From NCBI GenBank assembly GCA_023417785.1, contig JAEZEH010000038.1:1-52775 (forward strand): 52,775 bases of DNA, read 5' to 3'. The notes under the pieces are model-generated. The model was not told the origin of the DNA. It saw only the letters and a list, made by a program, of their open reading frames with translations, and did not search any database. The translations under genes and the position numbers were made by a program. Shown here one piece after another: positions 7,823-16,129 of this stretch; within the stretch, counting starts at the first letter, position 1; each line of letters starts with the position of its first letter. Source of the stretch: Bacteroidota bacterium (GTDB lineage: Bacteria > Bacteroidota > Bacteroidia > Cytophagales > Cyclobacteriaceae).

Positions 7823-10435
7823 ATGAAACCGAAACCAACAATGCCGCCCCGGATTCTTCACCGTTTCTTTCGTTGGTACTGCGATCCGAATTTGCTCGAC
7901 CACATTGAAGGCGACTTGCTGGAGGTGTACGGCGAACGCGTTAGGAGAGAAGGGAAGCGAAAGGCGGATCTTCAATTCATTCGCGATGTTGTTCTTCTCT
8001 TCAGGCCGGGCATCATAAAATCAGTTGTTATTCCCAGGAACGTAAACACTTACAGTATGTACAAGAGCTACTTCAAAATAGGATGGCGGAACCTAATGCG
8101 CGACAAAGGCTATTCATTTATTAATATTTCCGGTCTTGCCCTGGGAATTTCAATTGCCATATTGATCGGTTTATGGGTCCATGATGAGTTGTCTTTCAAC
8201 AAGCACCAGAATAATTATGACGAGGTTGCGATTGTGCTGCAGAACAACACCGTCGACGGCACCATCGAAACGTGGTCAAGTCAATCTTATCAGCTAGGGA
8301 AGGAGCTTCGGGAGAATTACGGAAACTATTTCAAACTTGTAGCCATGTCTTCGTTCCCAACCAGCTCTGTTCTTGAGCACGAGGGAAAAGTCTCGACGTC
8401 AACAGGCAGTTTTATGGAAGCCGACGGTCCTGAGTTGCTGGACCTGCAGATGCTTCATGGAACGCGTGCAGGCTTAGGTGATCCCAGTTCAATCATGCTT
8501 TCTGTTTCAACAGCGAAGAACTTTTTTGGCGCAGCTAATCCTGTAGGCAAAGTTATTCGACTTGACGATGACGTTGACCTCAAAGTTGCCGGAGTATATG
8601 CCGACATTCCGGAGAATTCTTCCTTTCGTGGTGAGTTAGCCTTCGTCGCACCACTTGATATTCTTGTGAATCGGGGTGGCCGGAATTTCGGATGGGTGAA
8701 CAATTGGCTGCAAGTATTCGTCCAAGTCGAAGACAACATTGAAATTCCGAAAGCATCGGTAGTAATTCGCGATGCAAAGCTTAGAAACGTCAGTGACAGC
8801 GATAAGCGATTCAGTCCTGAACTTTTTCTTCATCCGATGAAAAAGTGGCATTTGTATTCAGATTTTGAGAATGGTAGCATTGCCGGGGGTCGTATTGACT
8901 ATGTGCTTTTATTCGGATCAATAGGTGGGTTCGTCTTGCTTCTCGCGTGTATCAACTTCATGAATCTTAGCACGGCCAGGTCACAAAAACGAAGCAAAGA
9001 AGTAGGTGTGCGTAAAGTCGTGGGGTCGGCACGTAGTCAACTGGTTGTGCAGTTCTTCTCCGAGTCCTTTCTCATCGTATTTCTTGCTTTCATGTTCGCA
9101 GTCATTCTCACACAACTATCGTTTCCCTGGTTCAACGAAATCGCCGGAAAGAACCTTTCCATCGATTGGACTAATGTTTGGCTATGGGTGACGTTAGGGG
9201 CTCTTGTGTGGTTTGTCGCTTTCATTTCCGGAATCTATCCCGCTTTTTACTTGTCGGCATTTAAACCTGTCAGGGTGTTGAAGGGTACATTCAGGTCCGG
9301 AAGGTATTCGTCGATGCCACGCCAGGCCCTCGTGGTTGTGCAGTTCACGGTTTCAGTTGTTCTTATTATTGGAACGCTGATCGTGCACCAACAGATCGAG
9401 TATGCGAGGAGCCGGCCCACCGGTTATGAAATGAACGGTTTGCTCACGATCCCCATAAAGACCGACGAGGTAAAAAGAAATTTCGTCGCACTACGTACAG
9501 AACTGCTGGGAACCGGCGCGTTCACGGAAGTATCGGCGTCTGAGACATCTGTTACCAACATGTGGTATTCCGACTGGGGCTTCGAGTGGCGGGGTAAGGA
9601 TCCCAACCAGCAGGACCATATTTACAGAGGTGCTATTGATTACGACTTCGGCAAAACAGTAGGGTGGACGTTGAAAGAAGGTCGCGATTTTTCCAAAGAT
9701 TTTGTTTCTGATTCGTCAGCTATCATACTAAACGAAGCCGCAGTCAATTACATGGGCTTTGATAGTCCGATCAGCGAAGTCATCAGTGGTTATGGCAGGA
9801 ATTACCACGTGATAGGGGTTGTGAAAGATATGATAACGCAATCACTTTATGAGCCCGTCAAGCCTACAATCTTTGTGATCGATCCGTTTGACCGCGCGGG
9901 GTTCATCAACGTGAAAATCAGCGCCAATGCCAGTCTGAGTTCGGCTGTCGGGCAATTGAACAAAATTTTTGTGAAGTATAACCCGGGCACGCCATTCGAA
10001 TACCGGTTCGCCAACGACGAGTTTTTGGAGAAGTATACATTCGAGTCGCGTGTCGGCAAACTGGTCGGTATATTCACAGTACTGGCGATTCTCATCAGTT
10101 GCCTGGGACTATTCGGGCTGGCTTCCTACGTGGCGGAACAACGTACAAAAGAAATCGGTATCCGCAAGGTATTAGGTGCGTCTGTGCCAATGCTCTGGCG
10201 AATGCTGTCAAAAGACTTTGTCGGCCTAGCAATTATCTCATGCTTCATCGCAATTCCGCTGGGCTACTATTTCGCTGTTAACTGGCTTGACGGCTATGAA
10301 TACCGGACTCCCGTGGAGTGGTGGATATTTTTGGTGACGTGTATGGTCGCGTTGTTGATTACTCTGGTAACGGTGAGCTTTCAAGCCATCAGGGCCGCAA
10401 TGATGAGTCCGGTGAACAGCCTGAAGTCTGAATAA
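7823..10435 (+). CDS. ABC transporter permease with permease-prefix domain (MacB/FtsX type)
   Basis: An 870-residue membrane protein. The first ~75 residues (PPRILHRFFRWYCDPNLL through the GDLLEVYGER motif) form the soluble prefix domain found in Bacteroidota permeases linked to PadR. Then come a first membrane helix (GLALGISIAILIGLWV), a MacB_PCD periplasmic domain, three helices of the first FtsX unit with SKEVGVRKVVGSAR, a second helix-periplasmic-FtsX unit, and the mirrored TKEIGIRKVLGAS motif near the C-terminus. Both halves of a MacB-like permease are thus in one chain, but no ATPase gene is adjacent, so an ATPase encoded elsewhere must serve it. The start at 7823 directly follows the padR stop; an upstream in-frame start at 7799 would overlap padR. 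Confidence 0.9.
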   Translation: MKPKPTMPPRILHRFFRWYCDPNLLDHIEGDLLEVYGERVRREGKRKADLQFIRDVVLLFRPGIIKSVVIPRNVNTYSMYKSYFKIGWRNLMRDKGYSFINISGLALGISIAILIGLWVHDELSFNKHQNNYDEVAIVLQNNTVDGTIETWSSQSYQLGKELRENYGNYFKLVAMSSFPTSSVLEHEGKVSTSTGSFMEADGPELLDLQMLHGTRAGLGDPSSIMLSVSTAKNFFGAANPVGKVIRLDDDVDLKVAGVYADIPENSSFRGELAFVAPLDILVNRGGRNFGWVNNWLQVFVQVEDNIEIPKASVVIRDAKLRNVSDSDKRFSPELFLHPMKKWHLYSDFENGSIAGGRIDYVLLFGSIGGFVLLLACINFMNLSTARSQKRSKEVGVRKVVGSARSQLVVQFFSESFLIVFLAFMFAVILTQLSFPWFNEIAGKNLSIDWTNVWLWVTLGALVWFVAFISGIYPAFYLSAFKPVRVLKGTFRSGRYSSMPRQALVVVQFTVSVVLIIGTLIVHQQIEYARSRPTGYEMNGLLTIPIKTDEVKRNFVALRTELLGTGAFTEVSASETSVTNMWYSDWGFEWRGKDPNQQDHIYRGAIDYDFGKTVGWTLKEGRDFSKDFVSDSSAIILNEAAVNYMGFDSPISEVISGYGRNYHVIGVVKDMITQSLYEPVKPTIFVIDPFDRAGFINVKISANASLSSAVGQLNKIFVKYNPGTPFEYRFANDEFLEKYTFESRVGKLVGIFTVLAILISCLGLFGLASYVAEQRTKEIGIRKVLGASVPMLWRMLSKDFVGLAIISCFIAIPLGYYFAVNWLDGYEYRTPVEWWIFLVTCMVALLITLVTVSFQAIRAAMMSPVNSLKSE

Positions 10436-10442
10436 CAATTTC

Positions 10443-10871
10443 TTATATAGCCAGATTCGCCTGGAGGTTTGCATCAATGGGTGCCGACGTGTGCTGATGT
10501 TTCACTTTCCAGAATTCACCCGTTTTAAGAAAACACAAAGTTATTCTGTTTCGCATGCCACGAAGTACGGTATCGTCGGGGGCCAGTGCCTGATATTGGA
10601 TCAAAGCGCTGGCAAATCCCATAAGTTCACTTTTCTGAACATTGATCATGTCAAAACTGACGCGTACCCGTTCGTCATTCAGCGATGTTAGCCACTCCGT
10701 GATTATTGCTGACCATTCCTTCAACCCGGATGTGAATCCATTGGCGTCCCACATATCATAGATCAAAACATCGTTGTGGTATAAGCCGATCATACTGCCA
10801 ACGTCTTTTTCCCACGCGGCTTCTTTGTAGCTCGTGAAAAAAGCATTAGGAGATGTGATTCCAGTAAGCAT
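10443..10871 (-). CDS. SnoaL-like / DUF4440-type nuclear transport factor 2 fold protein
   Basis: A 142-residue protein with the cone-shaped SnoaL/ketosteroid isomerase-like pattern: an N-terminal helix pair (AFFTSYKEAAWEKDVGSMIGLY), a short DVLIYDMWD strand, and three C-terminal strands ending GEFWKVKHQHTSAPID. The family includes isomerases, cyclases and many proteins of unknown function; the substrate cannot be inferred. It is tail to tail with the permease gene (7-base gap) and 29 bases downstream of the DoxX-like gene on the same strand, so the latter two may form an operon. Confidence 0.75.
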   Translation of the reverse strand: MLTGITSPNAFFTSYKEAAWEKDVGSMIGLYHNDVLIYDMWDANGFTSGLKEWSAIITEWLTSLNDERVRVSFDMINVQKSELMGFASALIQYQALAPDDTVLRGMRNRITLCFLKTGEFWKVKHQHTSAPIDANLQANLAI

Positions 10872-10900
10872 AAATATTTTGAAATGCCGGTGTTTTCGAA

Positions 10901-11317
10901 TTATCTGCGGAAGGGAATTAGTTGCCTAAGGTGCTCCGACCTGAGCCAAACCGATCCCCACATAAGCAAGGCAAGGTAGACGGGGAAAAGAATGTGTGTA
11001 AACAGCGGATTGTCCATCCGGACATGCGTAGCAATGGCTCCGCCGAAATATCCGGTGAGCAGAATTGCTCCGAGGATCTGTGTTCGCGGGATGGCAAATA
11101 GAATTATACTTACCAATCCTAGTGTGCCAAGTATTGGCAGGTGATGCACCTGATACCCAAGTTCTGTGGTTCCTTTCAAAGCTTCTTCATTGGGAATAAA
11201 TTTGAAGATGCTGTCCATGAGCATGAACAGAATTACTATTCCGCCCATTATCCGCGCCGTCCAGAGGCGTCCTTTTGAAATCGTCAAGGCTGAAGAAGTG
11301 TCGGCTGTAGTTACCAT
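10901..11317 (-). CDS. DoxX-like membrane protein
   Basis: A 138-residue protein with four predicted membrane helices (GGIVILFMLMDSIFKF, LPILGTLGLVSIILFAI, ILGAILLTGYFGGAIATHV, LFPVYLALLMWGSVWL). The order and the GAILLTGYFGGAIATHVR motif match the DoxX-like family common in Bacteroidota, whose function is unknown. I chose the ATG at 11315-11317 over a start 42 codons further upstream because the extra region is not hydrophobic and a TAnnTTTG box lies at 11350-11357, which would place transcription initiation between the two. Confidence 0.85.
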   Translation of the reverse strand: MVTTADTSSALTISKGRLWTARIMGGIVILFMLMDSIFKFIPNEEALKGTTELGYQVHHLPILGTLGLVSIILFAIPRTQILGAILLTGYFGGAIATHVRMDNPLFTHILFPVYLALLMWGSVWLRSEHLRQLIPFRR

Positions 11318-11349
11318 ATATTTTGTTTTTGATTGTTTGTTTTGTATTA

Positions 11350-11357
11350 CAAAGGTA
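11350..11357 (-). promoter_or_regulatory. Candidate Bacteroidota -7 promoter element for the DoxX-like gene
   Basis: On the minus strand the sequence reads TACCTTTG, a match to the Bacteroidota -7 consensus TAnnTTTG. It lies 33 bases upstream of the chosen ATG, giving a leader of about 25 bases. No clear TTTG -33 element was seen at the expected 19-21 base spacing, so confidence is limited. Confidence 0.4.
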
Positions 11358-11534
11358 AGGGATTGATGGAGTCGCAGGGGGTGCTCTTCCGCCATTACGA
11401 GTGGCCGGATGCGACAATATTGGGTAGCTCCCGGCAGCGACAAAGGCTTTCCTGACGGATGGAAGAGAAGCCACGGGCCTTTTAGGATTTCATTTCGGGG
11501 TATGCTCCGGGATATGATATCCTTCTCGCTCCTG

Positions 11535-12089
11535 TTAAATTTCGTTCGCCGATTCGTAAATAAGTTGGACTACACCCGACCTGAACTGATTTGTTTTGAT
11601 TAAGTTCAGGTTGATACGTTCTTTGATATCTTCAAACAAGGGTTTGCCCTTACCTAGTACGATGGGATGCACGGAAATTCGGTATACATCGATTAGCCCT
11701 AAATCCATGAACGTCTTGATTAGACCGGCCCCGCCATACAACCAGATGTCTTTACCATGCTGGGCTTTGATTTCCGACACGCGATTCGCAATATCATCGG
11801 ACGTTATATACGTGGCGTCTCTGTCGGTTTTAATCTGCCGCGAAAAGACAAACTTCTTTTTTGAGTGTACTTCATTCCATAATATTTGTTCTGTTGAACT
11901 GGCTTCCGGTGCGGGCTGGAAAGTGCCCCAGGCTTCATAGCTTACTCTTCCGTAAAAAATTGTGTCTATACTCGAAAGGAACGCATCAAAGCCCATGTCA
12001 TCGTCCATTATACACCAATCAATTTCGCCATTAGGTCCTTCAATGAAACCGTCGAGTGTGACTGCGAGGTCAAGGATTACTTTCCGCAT
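11535..12089 (-). CDS. Dihydrofolate reductase-like (RibD C-terminal domain) protein
   Basis: A 184-residue protein with the RibD_C fold: MRKVILDLAVTLDGFIEGPNGEIDW at the start, the FYGRVSYEAW cofactor-site segment near 65, IWLYGGAGLIKTFMDLGLID (the glycine-rich NADPH loop) near 132, and the C-terminal strand RSGVVQLIYE. Members reduce pterins, ribosylpyrimidines or unknown carbonyl compounds with NADPH. The ATG at 12087-12089 is preferred over one 19 codons upstream because the domain starts immediately with MRKV. A second RibD-like gene of the window is at 45962-46660. Confidence 0.85.
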   Translation of the reverse strand: MRKVILDLAVTLDGFIEGPNGEIDWCIMDDDMGFDAFLSSIDTIFYGRVSYEAWGTFQPAPEASSTEQILWNEVHSKKKFVFSRQIKTDRDATYITSDDIANRVSEIKAQHGKDIWLYGGAGLIKTFMDLGLIDVYRISVHPIVLGKGKPLFEDIKERINLNLIKTNQFRSGVVQLIYESANEI

Positions 12090-12224
12090 AGTAGTTTGTA
12101 AAAGCTGAGCATTGAAATGACCCGCTGTACGGGCAATCCGTTGCAACGTAAGAGAATTTTGTCAGGACGGCAATAAATACCTGAGGAATCCAGCCCCTTT
12201 ATGATAAGGAAGAAATGTCGAAAC

Positions 12225-13211
12225 CTATGAGAAGCTATCTGCTTTCTGGTACTTGCTCCGGTATTCCATTGGTGAAAGCCCCGTTATTTTTCTGAAAACG
12301 TCTCTGAAGGCTTTCGCGTCTGCATAACCAACTTCGTACATCACTTCGTTGATCGATTTGCGACTCGTCTCGAATGCCCGTTTCGCTGATTCGATGCGAA
12401 CACGTTGGGCGTATTCCATTGGCGTGTCACCAGTGGCCTTTATAAATCTTCTATCAAAGTTTCGCCTGCCTACAGCAAGCGTGGCTGACAAGTCTTCGAT
12501 GGAAATCTTAGCATGTGGATTTTTCTCAATGTACTCCTGGGCTTTCTTTACAACGTCATCGTTGTGTTCTTTCTGGCCTTTGAATATGATAAATGACGAC
12601 TGACTTTGACGGTCAATATCGATTTGAAAAACTTTCGAGCAATAAATCGCGGTCTGACGGTCGAAGAATTTTTCAACCAAATAGATGATCAGGTTCAGGA
12701 AGGAGTATGCGCCACCGTTGGTGTAGATTCCTTTTTCATCCGTGATTAGTTTATCCATCCGTACCCGGATGTCCGGAAACCGAATTCTCAAATGATCGGC
12801 TACACTCCAGTGCGTTGAGCACGACTTGCCGTCTAGCAGTCCCGTTGAAGCAAGTAGAAAGGCTCCGGTGCAGATGCTGGCAATTTCAGCACCCTGGTTG
12901 TATTGCATTTCGATCCAACTTACCAGCGCTTTGTTCTTTTTCACCGACTGTTCGTAATTATGATTGAGTGACGGAATGATAATAAGATTTGTCTTTCGGA
13001 TTGCCGAGATATGGGTATGGGGCTTCACTGAAAATAGTCCGTCGTAAAACCTGATTTTTTTCGAGATGCCGGCGAGCTGGATTCTGAATATCTCTTTCTT
13101 GCCGAGACTTTGCCGGTATGCGTTGGCACGGGAAAATATCTTGTAAGCACCGACAATGCTGCTCAGGTTATTGGCTTCGCCGTTCGGAACTAAAATGGTG
13201 AGGTGTTTCAT
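12225..13211 (-). CDS. GlxA-type AraC family regulator with DJ-1/PfpI-like domain
   Basis: A 328-residue protein. Residues about 1-190 form a DJ-1/PfpI-like class I amidotransferase fold, including EIASICTGAFLLASTGLLDGK with the nucleophile-elbow Cys and STHWSVADHLRIRFPDI. Residues about 215-320 are the AraC DNA-binding domain, with AVGRRNFDRRFIKATGDTP in the first HTH and VGYADAKAFRDVFRKITG in the second. It is divergent from the two SRPBCC genes at 13346-14340 with only 134 bases between, so regulation of those genes and of itself from the shared region is likely. Activity of the amidotransferase-like domain is usually lost in this family, which uses it to sense ligands. Confidence 0.9.
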   Translation of the reverse strand: MKHLTILVPNGEANNLSSIVGAYKIFSRANAYRQSLGKKEIFRIQLAGISKKIRFYDGLFSVKPHTHISAIRKTNLIIIPSLNHNYEQSVKKNKALVSWIEMQYNQGAEIASICTGAFLLASTGLLDGKSCSTHWSVADHLRIRFPDIRVRMDKLITDEKGIYTNGGAYSFLNLIIYLVEKFFDRQTAIYCSKVFQIDIDRQSQSSFIIFKGQKEHNDDVVKKAQEYIEKNPHAKISIEDLSATLAVGRRNFDRRFIKATGDTPMEYAQRVRIESAKRAFETSRKSINEVMYEVGYADAKAFRDVFRKITGLSPMEYRSKYQKADSFS

Positions 13212-13228
13212 ATGATTTTCAGTTGCGT

Positions 13229-13236
13229 CAAAGATA
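13229..13236 (-). promoter_or_regulatory. Candidate -7 element for the GlxA-type regulator
   Basis: The minus strand reads TATCTTTG (TAnnTTTG), 17 bases upstream of the start codon. A TTTTG lies further upstream, but its spacing is shorter than the usual 19-21 bases. Confidence 0.35.
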
Positions 13237-13307
13237 AATATTCGGTATGTCCAAAACCACCCGTTATAATGTCTATTTTGCCCAATGTATACAAGACAAA
13301 GCGTATC

Positions 13308-13315
13308 TACTTTTG
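13308..13315 (+). promoter_or_regulatory. Candidate -7 element for the SRPBCC gene pair
   Basis: TACTTTTG matches TAnnTTTG and lies 30 bases before the ATG at 13346, a plausible leader length. A TTTTG is found upstream at 13276-13280, but farther away than the usual spacing. Together with 13229-13236 it would make a back-to-back divergent promoter region. Confidence 0.4.
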
Positions 13316-13345
13316 TTCCGAAACGAATACGTAAAAAATTAGATA

Positions 13346-13795
13346 ATGAAAAAACACTTCACGGTAATTCTCCTGGTTGACGAATCACCCCGCCAGGTAT
13401 TCAATGCGGTTCTGAATGTCAGGGGATGGTGGCAAGGCTTTCATTCGGAAGAGATTACAGGCGAAACGTCAGCGCTCAATGACGAGTTTAGCTTTCGGGC
13501 CGGCGGCGGAGCGCACTACTCGCGCCAGAAGCTTGTCGATGTAGTGCCCGATAAGCGGGTGGTCTGGTTGGTTACGGAGAGCGGACTTACTTTCATTGAC
13601 AAGCAAGACGAATGGGATGGCACTAGAATCATCTTTGAGATTTCCCGGATCGGAGACCAAACGCAACTTCGCTTCACACACGAGGGATTGACTCCCGAAA
13701 TAGAATGCTATGATTCATGTTCGACGGCGTGGGACATGTACCTGCAGGAAAAATTATTGACATTGATCTCAACCCAGCCTGTGTCAGCTGCTTAA
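13346..13795 (+). CDS. SRPBCC domain protein, first of a tandem pair
   Basis: A 149-residue protein with the START/AHSA1-like fold: HFTVILLVDESPRQVFNAVLNVRGWW at the N-terminus, central strands DKRVVWLVTESGLTFIDKQDEWDGTRIIFEIS, and the last strand plus long helix in RFTHEGLTPEIECYDSCSTAW. The fold encloses a hydrophobic ligand pocket; the ligand is unknown. A similar protein is encoded directly downstream, suggesting tandem duplication. The gene starts 134 bases from the divergent GlxA-type regulator. Confidence 0.88.
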   Translation: MKKHFTVILLVDESPRQVFNAVLNVRGWWQGFHSEEITGETSALNDEFSFRAGGGAHYSRQKLVDVVPDKRVVWLVTESGLTFIDKQDEWDGTRIIFEISRIGDQTQLRFTHEGLTPEIECYDSCSTAWDMYLQEKLLTLISTQPVSAA

Positions 13796-13797
13796 TC

Positions 13798-14340
13798 ATG
13801 TTACAACCTACGACAATGAAAGTAAACAACGATACTATTTTGCGAAATGGCAGCTTTAGCAAAGCGATTTTGGTACACAAAACTCCCGCTGAATCCTTCG
13901 ATGCTATCCGCAATTTCCGGGGCTGGTGGAGTGAGGAAATCGATGGCGACACCGACAAGCTGAATGAAATCTTCTTTTATCGTTACAAGGACATTCACCT
14001 GTGCAAGTTGCAGCTCACGGAATCAGTCCGTGGGTCACGTCTGGTCTACCGCGTGCTTGAAAACGAATTCAACTTCATAAAGGACAAGACCGAATGGGCT
14101 GGCACCCACCTCATATTTGATATCGTGGCGGAAGGGGCCCAGACCAAGGTGACCTTTACTCATGACGGATTGACTCCTGATGATGAGTGCTATAAGGTGT
14201 GCCAGGATGCCTGGAGTGGATACATCGGTAACAGTTTGAAAAGTTATATCGAGACCGGTCGCGGCATCCCCAATCCCAAAGACGCAGATGGTTTCAATGC
14301 AGCATTGGCCGAAAAATGGAGACTGCGACCGCAAGCGTAA
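13798..14340 (+). CDS. SRPBCC domain protein, second of a tandem pair
   Basis: A protein of 180 residues related to the preceding one: FSKAILVHKTPAESFDAIRNFRGWWSEEI, EFNFIKDKTEWAGTHLIFDI and TFTHDGLTPDDECYKVCQDAW align block for block with its neighbour. It has an additional C-terminal tail (GIPNPKDADGFNAALAEKW) that the first copy lacks. The ATG at 13798 begins two bases after the upstream stop, so translational coupling is likely; another ATG at 13816 is an equally possible start. A longer in-frame opening from 13717 would overlap the upstream gene and is not favoured. Confidence 0.87.
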   Translation: MLQPTTMKVNNDTILRNGSFSKAILVHKTPAESFDAIRNFRGWWSEEIDGDTDKLNEIFFYRYKDIHLCKLQLTESVRGSRLVYRVLENEFNFIKDKTEWAGTHLIFDIVAEGAQTKVTFTHDGLTPDDECYKVCQDAWSGYIGNSLKSYIETGRGIPNPKDADGFNAALAEKWRLRPQA

Positions 14341-14443
14341 TTCAGCACGTCGGTGTGTGCCTTCGTACGTGCAGCGAGAGGCGGACGTCGACAGTTAACC
14401 CTCTGGAATGTTGTTCTGTCGATGTCAGACCATGGCTTCACCG

Positions 14444-16033
14444 TCACTGTTTTTCGGCGACAAGAATCATGTTGGTGACGGGGTAGGACAGACGAACAAG
14501 TCCTTCTATTGATTGCTCGAATAGTTCGACCTTGCCTATGAATCTGTTTTCAACGATCCATTCGTTTGTGTACGCACGGGATTCCGGAAGTACTTTAAAT
14601 CCGGCAGCCTCCAGGTTGTTTCGCCATTCTTCGAAATCCCAGAAACAGAAGGTTTCATGCATTTCACTTTCCCAGTTGTCGATATAGTCTTTGCGGCTCA
14701 TAAACTCACAAGCGTCTGCAAGCGAAAGCTCAATGAATTCCTGGGTGTCAACCACAAGTTCCTTAAATTGCAGGACGTAGTTTTCCTGACGGCGAAAGTC
14801 ACGCGCGAAACGACGGAACCTGCCGTAAGTCGAGAGACCACTGAGGTAATCAGCAAGCTCTTCACGAGAGGGAATAGTGCGATCATAATTATCATTCCTC
14901 CCATCAGATTTGTCTAGCTTCAGCAGTACCTTCTTTTCCTTATCCTCGGGGCCAACAACATCCCGATTTACCCACACGCCGCCGTCGGCCAATTCGTCAT
15001 AGCGGTTGCGAATGAACTGAATCAGTTCATCCTGACTTCCATAGGATTTGATTTCGTGCGTTAGTGATGATGTGTGGATGGTGTTCATTGAGTTCGCGTC
15101 GAAGACCAGACCTGTGACTGCATTTCGTTGAGCGAAGAATACGAACGGGTTAGCAAATTGGCCGTTGTGTTTCCGATAGCTGCATATGTCGAACAAATGT
15201 CTTGCGACTTCAATACCATAAAAATCTGATTCGCGAAAACGTTCGTCCATGCACGCGAGTCTGATCCAGGAACCCACGGCACAGCCGATGTCGCCGATCC
15301 GGCCCGGTCGTATGTAAGGTGCTGTTTCGGTATATTTCAATTCCGCAATCTGATCCATCTGGCGGACATAACTATTGTAGTCGCGTGTTGCCGTGATGTC
15401 TCCGTCATCACCTATCATTTTATCTTTGAACAGCAGTCTTACCTTCTCATCGAGACTATATTTTTCGAACAATTCCCGGGAAGCGGGATGAATCCGCGTC
15501 ACAATGTCTTCTGTTTGATTCCAGTTTAAATCACCGGCAATCTTCTTGACTAAATGCCACGGCAAAGGAGTGTGATACTTCCAACTCCGGCGATTCTCGA
15601 GTTCCGCGGGTAAGATGGAAAAACCGAGATCATCATACATTTCTAAAACGGGTGTAGAACACAGAACTACTGTGTTTGCAGGATTGAAATCGAAAAAGCC
15701 TTCGCTCTCGTGTTTGATTCTTTTAATTGTATAACTGGCGAAGTTTGGAAGATTTCCGACGTCGTCAATTCCATAAACGTACGATGGTACATTCAATTCA
15801 CGGGCAAACTCCTGAATAGCAAGCGCGCGAAGATAAAATGGGATAGGGTTCCTTCGTGTATTGCTGTGGTTGGCTGATGTCACCGCAAAGACTATTGCGT
15901 CCAATCTGTCAATCGATATTGATTTACCGTTTATATCGATACATTTATCGCGGCCTCCGGAAATAATTGAATTCAGATAAGAAAACTGAAAAGCCGTGAG
16001 AAGTTGATGACGTCCGGGAAAAAGCAAATACAT
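14444..16033 (-). CDS. Nucleotidylyltransferase-like / SAM-dependent methyltransferase fusion protein
   Basis: A 529-residue two-part protein. Residues 1 to about 165 resemble the Rossmann-like nucleotidylyltransferase fold (NadM/NMNAT group): an FPGRHQ loop near residue 5 in the place of GRFQPFH, strand LDAIVFAVTSA, then HSNTRRNPIPFYLR near 56-69, comparable to the NadM segment that positions nicotinamide nucleotide. The HxGH catalytic motif is not visible (TAFQ at the expected place), so the domain may be inactive or divergent. Residues about 230-420 hold a class I methyltransferase with motif I at 246-256 (IGDIGCAVGSW) and an acidic motif II in FYGIEVAR. A long C-terminal part (420-529) is not recognised. 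It is the last gene of a four-gene minus-strand cluster with NrtR-like, SPFH and NAD-kinase-like genes. The substrate is unknown. Confidence 0.7.
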   Translation of the reverse strand: MYLLFPGRHQLLTAFQFSYLNSIISGGRDKCIDINGKSISIDRLDAIVFAVTSANHSNTRRNPIPFYLRALAIQEFARELNVPSYVYGIDDVGNLPNFASYTIKRIKHESEGFFDFNPANTVVLCSTPVLEMYDDLGFSILPAELENRRSWKYHTPLPWHLVKKIAGDLNWNQTEDIVTRIHPASRELFEKYSLDEKVRLLFKDKMIGDDGDITATRDYNSYVRQMDQIAELKYTETAPYIRPGRIGDIGCAVGSWIRLACMDERFRESDFYGIEVARHLFDICSYRKHNGQFANPFVFFAQRNAVTGLVFDANSMNTIHTSSLTHEIKSYGSQDELIQFIRNRYDELADGGVWVNRDVVGPEDKEKKVLLKLDKSDGRNDNYDRTIPSREELADYLSGLSTYGRFRRFARDFRRQENYVLQFKELVVDTQEFIELSLADACEFMSRKDYIDNWESEMHETFCFWDFEEWRNNLEAAGFKVLPESRAYTNEWIVENRFIGKVELFEQSIEGLVRLSYPVTNMILVAEKQ

Positions 16034-16045
16034 GTCCCAAGTTTT

Positions 16046-16129
16046 TCACGCAATATGAGATTCTTTCCTGATTCTAAGAAGTGCGACGGCAACTTCGGGA
16101 AAATTGTTTGCGGAAAGGTCCGGGATCAC
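16046..16129 (-). CDS. Possible 27-residue overlapping small ORF between NAD-kinase-like and fusion genes
   Basis: A GTG start overlaps the NAD-kinase-like stop codon as GTGA and opens 27 codons ending at TGA 16046-16048, twelve bases before the fusion gene. The predicted peptide (beginning VIPDLSANNFPEVAVALLRI) has a protein-like composition: a short acidic start, a hydrophobic helix and a basic end. The stop-start overlap suggests translational coupling. It may also be the remnant of a longer reading frame, since the same frame is open for 16 codons upstream. No homology can be claimed. Confidence 0.3.
   Translation of the reverse strand: MIPDLSANNFPEVAVALLRIRKESHIA

Noticed and set aside
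14380..14437. TCGACAG/CTGTCGA inverted repeat between convergent genes
   Set aside because: A loop of more than 20 bases and no T-tract; too weak to call a terminator.
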